A stretch of DNA of 5,595 nt. It comes from CAYJAD01 sp964371505. Lineage in GTDB: Bacteria; Desulfobacterota; Desulfovibrionia; Desulfovibrionales; Desulfovibrionaceae. The notes beneath the pieces are model-generated. The model ran no database searches, had not been told where the DNA came from, and saw only the letters and a program-made list of their open reading frames with translations. The DNA lies in assembly GCA_964371505.1 (NCBI GenBank), contig CAYJNG010000133.1, positions 1 through 5,595 on the forward strand, read 5' to 3'. Numbering within the stretch: position 1 is the stretch's first letter; the number at the start of each line of letters is the position of its first letter. Below, one piece after another: positions 1 through 5,595 of the stretch. A program made the translations under genes and the position numbers.

Positions 1-3000
1 ACGCCAGAAATTGCCGCTTCTTTCTTTGATAATATTTTCCGCAGCGGCGATTATTATGACCTCTCCCCTGTGGGTCGCTACAAACTTAATCAACGCCTTG
101 GCCTTGAATCCAGCGAAGAAATTCGCACCCTTACCGATGAGGACATCTTAACCGCCATCAAGGTATTGGTAAGCTTAAAAGACAGCCACGGCCCCGCCGA
201 CGATATTGACCACCTTGGCAATCGTCGTGTGCGCCTTGTGGGTGAGCTTGTAGAAAACCAATATCGTATTGGTCTTGTACGCATGGAGCGCGCCATTAAG
301 GAACGCATGAGCCTACAAGAAGTGGCAACACTTATGCCACACGACCTCATCAACCCCAAGCCTGTGGCAGCTGTACTTAAAGAATTCTTTGGTACCTCTC
401 AGCTCTCGCAGTTCATGGACCAAACCAACTCCTTGTCAGAAGTAACGCACAAACGTCGTCTTTCTGCTCTCGGACCTGGTGGTTTAACTCGTGAACGTGC
501 AGGCTTTGAAGTACGTGACGTACACACCTCTCACTACGGTCGTATTTGCCCCATTGAAACACCTGAAGGTCCAAACATTGGTCTTATCGTTTCCTTGACA
601 ACCTTTGCCAAGGTGAACGATTTTGGTTTCATTGAAACCCCCTATCGCGTAGTGCGTGACGGTAAAATGACCGAAGAAATCGTGCATATTGATGCTTCCA
701 GAGAAGGTGTTCACGTGGTGGCTCAGGCCAACGCACGTGTGGACGCTGAAGGCAACTTCCTTGATGAGCAAGTAACTGTACGCGTACACGGTGATGTGGA
801 AATGCGTCCTCGTGAAGAAGTGACCCTTATGGACATTTCTCCCGGCCAAATGGTATCCATTTCCGCTGCGCTTATTCCTTTCCTTGAGCATGACGATGCG
901 AACCGCGCGCTCATGGGCTCCAACATGCAACGCCAAGCTGTGCCCTTACTCCGTTCCGAAAAACCTCTTGTAGGTACCGGCATGGAAATTGACGTGGCTC
1001 GCGACTCCGGCGCCTGTATTGTGGCTGAAGCTGACGGCCTTGTAAAATACGCCGATGCCAATCGCATTATTGTGGCGTATGAAGGTGACATCTACCCAGA
1101 ACGTGGCGGCGTGCGTGCTTATGACTTACTTAAGTACCACAAGTCTAACCAAAACTCTTGCTTTGGACAAAAGCCTTCCTGCATGCCAGGGCAGCGCATC
1201 ACCAAGGGCACCATTTTGGCAGACGGTACCGGTATTTCTGACGGCGAACTAGCCCTTGGTAAAAACCTTGTGGTAGCCTTTATGCCTTGGTGCGGATACA
1301 ACTACGAAGACTCCATTCTCATTTCTGAGCGCATGGTAAAGGATGACGTGTTCACCTCTGTGCATATTGAAGAGTTTGAAGCAGTAGCTCGTGATACCAA
1401 GCTTGGACCCGAAGAAATTACTCGAGACATCCCCAACGTGGGCGAAGACATGCTACGCAACCTTGATGAAAGTGGCATTATTCGCATCGGTGCTTCCGTA
1501 AAGCCTGATGATATTCTTGTGGGTAAAATCACGCCTAAGGGTGAAACACAGCTTACTCCTGAAGAAAAGCTTTTACGCGCCATCTTTGGCGAAAAAGCAC
1601 GCGATGTGAAGAACACTTCCCTTAAGGTACCTCCGGGTATCGAAGGTACCATCATTGATGTGAAGATGTTCAACCGTCGCTCTGGCGATAAAGACGATCG
1701 CACCCTTGCCATTGAAGCGCATGACACTGCAGTGCTTGACCAAAAGGAAATGGATCACATCCGCGCCCTTACCGAAAGCACCAAGGCTAAGCTACAAGAC
1801 ATGCTTATGGGCAAGCAAATTGCCATCACGGTACCTGGTAAGAAGAAAGGCGAAGTGCTTGCAGAAGCCGGCGCCGTGCTTACCGAAGAAGTGTATGCAG
1901 AGCTTCCAGTTAAGCGTCTTTCTGGCCTCTTTAAGAGCAAGGAAGCCAATGAAGCTGTTAATGATGCCATTGATGCTTACGAAGCGCGTGTGGAATACTT
2001 AAAGCATATTTATGATACCAAGCGCGAAAAAGTTATCGAAGGTGATGACTTAGCCCCAGGCGTCATCAAAACCGTGAAAGTGTATATTGCTGTAAAGAGA
2101 AAGCTTTCCGTAGGTGACAAAATGGCCGGACGTCACGGTAACAAGGGTGTTGTTTCCTGCATTTTGCCGGAAGAGGATATGCCTTTCTTTGCCGACGGTC
2201 GCCCTGTAGACATTGTGCTTAACCCGCTTGGTGTGCCTTCTCGTATGAACATTGGTCAGATTATGGAAACACACCTTGGCTGGGCTGCCAAAGAACTAGG
2301 CCGCCAAGTGAACGAAATGTTAGAAGGTGGCGCCGCCACGCAAGCACTTCGTGACGAGGTGAAAGATATCTTTAAATCTGAAGATGTAAACAGCCTTGTG
2401 GACAGCATGGACAATGAAGAATTCATTGCTTCTGTGAAGAAACTTAAGCACGGCATCATCACCAAAACGCCTGTATTTGACGGCGCTGCTGAAGAAGAAA
2501 TTTGGAAGTGGCTTGTACGTGCAGGTGTGGATGAAGACGGCAAGACCAAACTCTTTGATGGTCGCACAGGCGATGCCTTTAAGAACCGCGTAACCACAGG
2601 TGTTATGTACATCTTAAAGCTGCACCACTTGGTTGACGAAAAGATTCACGCTCGTTCTACCGGGCCTTACTCTCTCGTTACCCAACAGCCTCTTGGCGGT
2701 AAGGCCCAATTTGGTGGTCAGCGCCTTGGGGAAATGGAAGTTTGGGCGCTGGAAGCTTACGGCGCTGCCTATCTCTTACAAGAATTCCTCACCGTTAAGT
2801 CCGATGACGTGGCTGGTCGCGTGAAGATGTACGAAAAGATTGTGAAGGGTGATAACTTCCTTGAAGCTGGTTTACCTGAGTCCTTCAACGTACTTGTAAA
2901 AGAACTCATGTCCCTTGGTCTTGATGTTACCTTAGACCAAGAAGAAGGCAAAAAACGCGCCATTGGTAAGCGCGGGCAAATGCCTGAAACTGAGATCTAA
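1..3000 (+). CDS. rpoB: DNA-directed RNA polymerase beta subunit (5' end missing)
   Basis: Beta subunit of the transcribing core enzyme, forming one wall of the DNA cleft and part of the active site. The frame is open from base 1 (TPEIAASFFDNIF, then YDLSPVGR) to TAA at 2998-3000, giving 999 codons. Alignment places the first residue near E. coli 377, so the whole protein should be about 1375 residues. Visible landmarks, as window residues: rifampicin region 131-157 (D516, H526 and S531 equivalents all wild type); RICPIETPEGPNIGLI 181-196; ED pair (E813/D814) at 436-437; a beta-i9-like insert around 557-680, about 19 residues longer than in E. coli; GDKMAGRHGNKG with the K1065 and K1073 equivalents at 707 and 715; R1106 equivalent at 748; H1237 equivalent at 876; and GGKAQFGGQRLGEMEVWALEAYGAA near the C-terminus. 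It ends in an 18-residue charged tail absent from E. coli. No frameshift or internal stop is present. The internal GTG at 70 is not the start. Confidence 0.99.
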   Translation, partial: TPEIAASFFDNIFRSGDYYDLSPVGRYKLNQRLGLESSEEIRTLTDEDILTAIKVLVSLKDSHGPADDIDHLGNRRVRLVGELVENQYRIGLVRMERAIKERMSLQEVATLMPHDLINPKPVAAVLKEFFGTSQLSQFMDQTNSLSEVTHKRRLSALGPGGLTRERAGFEVRDVHTSHYGRICPIETPEGPNIGLIVSLTTFAKVNDFGFIETPYRVVRDGKMTEEIVHIDASREGVHVVAQANARVDAEGNFLDEQVTVRVHGDVEMRPREEVTLMDISPGQMVSISAALIPFLEHDDANRALMGSNMQRQAVPLLRSEKPLVGTGMEIDVARDSGACIVAEADGLVKYADANRIIVAYEGDIYPERGGVRAYDLLKYHKSNQNSCFGQKPSCMPGQRITKGTILADGTGISDGELALGKNLVVAFMPWCGYNYEDSILISERMVKDDVFTSVHIEEFEAVARDTKLGPEEITRDIPNVGEDMLRNLDESGIIRIGASVKPDDILVGKITPKGETQLTPEEKLLRAIFGEKARDVKNTSLKVPPGIEGTIIDVKMFNRRSGDKDDRTLAIEAHDTAVLDQKEMDHIRALTESTKAKLQDMLMGKQIAITVPGKKKGEVLAEAGAVLTEEVYAELPVKRLSGLFKSKEANEAVNDAIDAYEARVEYLKHIYDTKREKVIEGDDLAPGVIKTVKVYIAVKRKLSVGDKMAGRHGNKGVVSCILPEEDMPFFADGRPVDIVLNPLGVPSRMNIGQIMETHLGWAAKELGRQVNEMLEGGAATQALRDEVKDIFKSEDVNSLVDSMDNEEFIASVKKLKHGIITKTPVFDGAAEEEIWKWLVRAGVDEDGKTKLFDGRTGDAFKNRVTTGVMYILKLHHLVDEKIHARSTGPYSLVTQQPLGGKAQFGGQRLGEMEVWALEAYGAAYLLQEFLTVKSDDVAGRVKMYEKIVKGDNFLEAGLPESFNVLVKELMSLGLDVTLDQEEGKKRAIGKRGQMPETEI

Positions 3001-3012
3001 ACTCGATATAAT
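2984..3012 (+). promoter_or_regulatory. Candidate sigma-70-type promoter at the end of rpoB
   Basis: A perfect -10 hexamer TATAAT (3007-3012) lies 17 bases downstream of CTGAAA (2984-2989), which matches the TTGACA consensus at 4 of 6 positions. The spacing is ideal and there is no extended -10 TG. A transcript would start near 3019 and carry the spacer hairpins and rpoC. The -35 part overlaps the last codons of rpoB. A second TATAAT at 3039-3044 has no acceptable -35 partner. The region is AT-rich, so a chance match is quite possible; most rpoC transcription is expected to come from promoters upstream of this window. Confidence 0.25.
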
Positions 3013-3013
3013 A

Positions 3014-3026
3014 ACGCCCTAGGCGT
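3014..3026 (+). repeat. Short inverted repeat after the rpoB stop
   Basis: ACGCC and GGCGT form a perfect 5-bp inverted repeat around a 3-base loop (CTA), 13 bases after the rpoB stop codon. No T-run follows, so it is not a terminator. As RNA it would be a weak hairpin that might protect the rpoB 3' end, but it could equally be chance. Confidence 0.3.
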
Positions 3027-3043
3027 GTAGTATTAAGATATAA

Positions 3044-3087
3044 TTGTGGGCAGGGGACTTTTCCCCTGCCTCCCATAAGAATTTTTT
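3044..3087 (+). terminator. Terminator-like stem-loop and T-run between rpoB and rpoC
   Basis: GGCAGGGGA (3049-3057) and TCCCCTGCC (3062-3070) form a perfect 9-bp stem around a CTTT loop. An alternative fold keeps the inner 7 bp and pairs 3044-3050 (TTGTGGG) with 3072-3078 (CCCATAA, one G-U), with a 3-base bulge, giving 14 bp in all. The second fold ends three bases before a run of six T's (3082-3087), the arrangement of an intrinsic terminator. Because rpoC follows and must be transcribed, full termination is unlikely; a partial attenuator, a pause or an RNase processing site fits better. The inverted repeat and T-run are seen directly; the role is inferred. Confidence 0.5.
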
Positions 3088-3111
3088 CTCATATATGGTC
3101 ACATATATGAG
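3088..3111 (+). repeat. AT-rich 10-bp inverted repeat just before the rpoC ribosome-binding site
   Basis: CTCATATATG (3088-3097) and CATATATGAG (3102-3111) are exact reverse complements around a GTCA loop. The repeat begins right after the T-run and ends three bases before the AAGAAGGG ribosome-binding site of rpoC. As RNA it would make a hairpin of moderate stability; as DNA it is a palindrome that a dimeric protein could bind. No known operator is recognised. An effect on rpoC translation or mRNA stability is inference from position only. Confidence 0.45.
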
Positions 3112-3114
3112 CTT

Positions 3115-3122
3115 AAGAAGGG
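3115..3122 (+). promoter_or_regulatory. Ribosome-binding site of rpoC
   Basis: The purine-rich AAGAAGGG lies six bases before the ATG at 3129, a good spacing for pairing with the 3' end of 16S rRNA. It supports ATG 3129 rather than the in-frame ATG nine codons in, at 3153 (M9), as the start of rpoC. Confidence 0.8.
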
Positions 3123-3128
3123 TATACC

Positions 3129-5595
3129 ATGAGTCTGGATGACCTTTTTACCATGCGCGGTTCTTCCGCTAATGTGTCCAACATCCGCAATTTGAAAGCC
3201 ATTCAAATTTCCATTGCCTCACCTGAGAGTGTACGCATATGGTCTTCTGGTGAAGTAAAAAAACCGGAAACCATTAACTACCGTACCTTTAAGCCTGAGC
3301 GCGATGGTCTTTTCTGTGCCAAAATATTTGGCCCAGTAAAAGACTATGAGTGTAACTGCGGTAAGTATAAGCGTATGAAGCACCGCGGCATCGTATGCGA
3401 AAAGTGCGGTGTTGAAGTTATTGCCTCTAAAGTGCGTCGTGAACGCATGGGGCATATTGAATTGGCTGCTCCTGTGGCCCATATTTGGTTCTTAAAAACC
3501 TTACCTTCCAAAATCGGTACCTTGCTCGATATGACCATGGCCGACCTTGAAAAGGTATTGTATTTTGACTCTTATATTGTATTGGATGCAGGTTCCACGA
3601 CCTTACAAAAAATGCAAGTTATTTCCGAAGATCAATACATCCAAGTTATTGATCACTACGGTAGCGAAGACGTATTCACCGTAGGTATGGGCGCAGAAGC
3701 CATTCGTTCCTTATTGGAAGAATTGGACCTGCCTGTACTGCGTGCTGAACTTCGTGAAGAATCTCAAAGCACCAAGAGCCAAACCAAGAAGAAAAAACTC
3801 ACCAAGCGTCTCAAAATTGTAGAAGCTTTCCTTGAGTCCAATAATAAGCCCGAGTGGATGGTTATGGAAGTTATTCCAGTTATTCCACCCGAGCTTCGTC
3901 CCTTGGTTCCTCTAGACGGCGGTCGCTTTGCTACTTCTGACCTTAACGACCTCTATCGCCGCGTTATCAACCGTAACAACCGTTTGAAACGCTTGCTTGA
4001 GCTTGGCGCCCCTGAAATCATCATCCGCAACGAAAAGCGTATGTTGCAAGAAGCCGTGGACGCCCTCTTCGACAACGGTCGTCGTGGTCGCGCCATTGCC
4101 GGAACCAACGGTCGCGCTTTAAAATCCTTGTCTGACATGATTAAGGGTAAGCAAGGACGTTTTCGTCAAAACCTTCTTGGTAAGCGCGTGGACTACTCCG
4201 GTCGTTCCGTTATCGTGGTAGGTCCTTACCTTAAGTTGCACCAATGCGGTCTTCCTAAGAAAATGGCCTTAGAGCTCTTTAAGCCCTTCATTTACTCTGA
4301 GCTTGAAAAGAAAGGCTATGCCTCTACCATCAAGAGCGCCAAGAAAATGGTGGAACGCGAAGACCTTGTAGTGTGGGATATCCTTTCCGAAGTGGTACGC
4401 GAATACCCCATTCTTCTAAACCGCGCTCCTACCCTGCACAGATTGGGCATCCAAGCTTTTGAGCCCATCCTTGTGGAAGGTAAGGCCATTCGCTTGCACC
4501 CGCTGGTGTGTTCTGCCTACAACGCCGACTTTGACGGTGACCAAATGGCTGTACACATTCCGCTATCCATTGAAGCGCAAATTGAATGCCGTGTGCTTAT
4601 GATGAGCACCAACAACATTCTCTCCCCTGCCAACGGTACACCCGTTATCGTACCTTCACAGGATATCGTTTTAGGTCTGTACTACATGACCGTAGAGCGT
4701 TCCTTTGAAAAGGGCGAGGGCATGGTTTTCTGCGCTCCTTGGGAAGTTATTGCTGCCTTTGACGCAGACGAAGTATCCATTCACGCCCGCATCAAGGTGC
4801 GCATGGAAGATGGTACCCTTGCAAATACCACCCCAGGCCGTATCCTTGTGCGCGAAATTCTGCCCAGTGCTTTGTCCTTTGACTTAGTAAACTGCGTGCT
4901 TACAAAGAAAAACATTGGCCGTCTTGTGGGCGCTGCCTATCGTGACGCTGGCATTAAAGCCACTGTTATTCTTTGTGACAAGCTTAAAGACATGGGTTAT
5001 GAATACGCCACACGCGCCGGTATTACCATTGGTGTAAAGGACTTAACCATCCCCAAAACTAAGAAAACCATTTTGCAAGCTTCACAAGATGAAGTGGACG
5101 GCATTGAATCTCAATACCGTGATGGTATCATTACCCGTACAGAAAAGTACAACAAAGTGGTTGACGTATGGACCAAGGCCACCCAAGATATTGCCCAAGA
5201 AATGATTAAAGAAATTTCTTACGATATCATGGTGGACCCAAAAACCGGTAACACCGAAGAAAACCAGAGCTTTAACCCCATCTTTATGATGTCAAACTCC
5301 GGTGCTCGTGGTAACCAAGACCAAATGCGTCAGCTGGCCGGTATGCGTGGTTTGATGGCTAAACCTTCTGGTGAAATCATCGAAACGCCTATCACCTCAA
5401 GCTTCCGTGAAGGCCTCACCGTTTTACAATACTTCAACTCCACCCACGGTGCTCGTAAGGGTCTTGCGGATACAGCGCTTAAAACCGCTAACTCCGGTTA
5501 CCTTACCCGTCGTCTTGTGGACGTTGTACAAGACGTTATCGTGGCTGAGCGCGATTGCGGTACTGTGGACGGTATCGAACGTACAGCCATTAAAG
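3129..5595 (+). CDS. rpoC: DNA-directed RNA polymerase beta-prime subunit (3' end missing)
   Basis: Beta-prime subunit, which carries the catalytic magnesium site and the clamp of RNA polymerase. From ATG 3129, preceded by AAGAAGGG, the frame is open for 822 codons to the window edge; the family is about 1400 residues, so roughly 60% is present. Visible in order: N-terminal GEVKKPETINYRTFKPERDGLF; zinc ribbon cysteines C75, C77, C90 and C93; lid and clamp helices (PLVPLDGGRFATSDLND, then RRVINRNNRLKRLLEL) that bind sigma; rudder near 325-334; KGKQGRFRQNLLGKRVDYSGRS switch region; NADFDGD at 465-471 with metal-binding D467, D469 and D471; secondary-channel rim and SGARG; bridge helix from about 765 (VLQYFNSTHGARKG). 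C810 is the first ligand of the second zinc site, whose other cysteines and the trigger loop lie beyond the edge. The frame is intact. Substitutions at usually conserved places: S40 (E. coli F35), A330 (P323), D621 (Y626) and N770 (I774). It lies 128 bases after rpoB on the same strand. Confidence 0.99.
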   Translation, partial: MSLDDLFTMRGSSANVSNIRNLKAIQISIASPESVRIWSSGEVKKPETINYRTFKPERDGLFCAKIFGPVKDYECNCGKYKRMKHRGIVCEKCGVEVIASKVRRERMGHIELAAPVAHIWFLKTLPSKIGTLLDMTMADLEKVLYFDSYIVLDAGSTTLQKMQVISEDQYIQVIDHYGSEDVFTVGMGAEAIRSLLEELDLPVLRAELREESQSTKSQTKKKKLTKRLKIVEAFLESNNKPEWMVMEVIPVIPPELRPLVPLDGGRFATSDLNDLYRRVINRNNRLKRLLELGAPEIIIRNEKRMLQEAVDALFDNGRRGRAIAGTNGRALKSLSDMIKGKQGRFRQNLLGKRVDYSGRSVIVVGPYLKLHQCGLPKKMALELFKPFIYSELEKKGYASTIKSAKKMVEREDLVVWDILSEVVREYPILLNRAPTLHRLGIQAFEPILVEGKAIRLHPLVCSAYNADFDGDQMAVHIPLSIEAQIECRVLMMSTNNILSPANGTPVIVPSQDIVLGLYYMTVERSFEKGEGMVFCAPWEVIAAFDADEVSIHARIKVRMEDGTLANTTPGRILVREILPSALSFDLVNCVLTKKNIGRLVGAAYRDAGIKATVILCDKLKDMGYEYATRAGITIGVKDLTIPKTKKTILQASQDEVDGIESQYRDGIITRTEKYNKVVDVWTKATQDIAQEMIKEISYDIMVDPKTGNTEENQSFNPIFMMSNSGARGNQDQMRQLAGMRGLMAKPSGEIIETPITSSFREGLTVLQYFNSTHGARKGLADTALKTANSGYLTRRLVDVVQDVIVAERDCGTVDGIERTAIK

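Noticed and set aside
70..72. GTG as a start codon for the large reading frame
   Set aside because: The same frame is open back to base 1 and encodes conserved RpoB sequence (FFDNIF, YDLSPVGR) before this codon; it is an internal valine.
484..936. 150-codon open frame on the minus strand inside rpoB
   Set aside because: It lies wholly opposite strongly conserved RpoB codons, has no recognisable domain, and is a shadow produced by the codon bias. The same applies to the other antisense frames in both genes.
1055..1252. Short + strand frames overlapping rpoB and rpoC in other phases (also 1706-2002, 2633-2824 and 4705-4887)
   Set aside because: They overlap conserved polymerase coding sequence out of frame, and their translations look like random frame-shifted protein.
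3039..3044. Second TATAAT as an independent promoter
   Set aside because: No plausible -35 hexamer lies 16-18 bases upstream and there is no extended -10, so it was not called as a separate feature.
391..4817. Eight GGTACC hexamers (391, 973, 1225, 1626, 1645, 1830, 3516, 4812), more than expected by chance
   Set aside because: Six are in-frame Gly-Thr codon pairs (GGT ACC) and two span xxG GTA CCT; common use of GGT, ACC and GTA explains them without a special function.
1..5595. A previously undescribed multi-gene system in this window
   Set aside because: All but 128 bases is accounted for by rpoB and rpoC, both intact in frame. No accessory gene, array or mobile element is present.

Overview
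The window holds two adjacent housekeeping genes on the + strand: the 3' three quarters of rpoB (RNA polymerase beta subunit, 1-3000, entering from the left edge) and the 5' part of rpoC (beta-prime subunit, 3129-5595, running off the right edge). A 128-base spacer separates them. There is no sign of a mobile element, CRISPR array, tRNA, rRNA, or new multi-gene system.

Organism: the proteins are of the long proteobacterial type, with a beta-i9-like insert in beta and a short N-terminus in beta-prime. The beta-prime start (MSLDDLFTMRG..., IRNLKAIQISIASPE, DYECNCGKYKRMKHRG) and the beta C-terminus (NFLEAGLPESFNVLVKELMSLGLDVTL) resemble Desulfovibrio-group sequences as I remember them. My best placement is Desulfobacterota, order Desulfovibrionales. 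Base composition looks balanced rather than GC-rich, and leucine is mostly CTT, so this is not a typical high-GC Desulfovibrio. Species cannot be named without a search.

Layout: 1-3000 is rpoB, lacking about 376 N-terminal residues by co-linear alignment to E. coli. It covers the rifampicin pocket, the ED loop contacting the catalytic centre, the beta-i9-like insert, the nucleotide-binding lysines and the C-terminal clamp-anchoring region. 3001-3128 is a structured spacer: two perfect TATAAT hexamers, a strong GC-rich stem-loop followed by six T's, an AT-rich 10-bp hairpin, then the rpoC ribosome-binding site. 3129-5595 is rpoC through the zinc ribbon, clamp helices, rudder, catalytic NADFDGD motif, secondary-channel rim and bridge helix. 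It stops just after the first cysteine of the second zinc site, before the trigger loop.

How they work together: beta and beta-prime form the two pincers and the shared active site of RNA polymerase. Co-directional rpoB-rpoC is the expected order; rplL normally lies upstream and rpsL/rpsG often downstream, but neither is visible here. E. coli residue numbers below come from residue-by-residue alignment to the remembered E. coli proteins and are consistent at several fixed anchor points. The points most worth a second look are the terminator-like structure between two genes that must be made in matched amounts, and a few substitutions at normally conserved sites in beta-prime.
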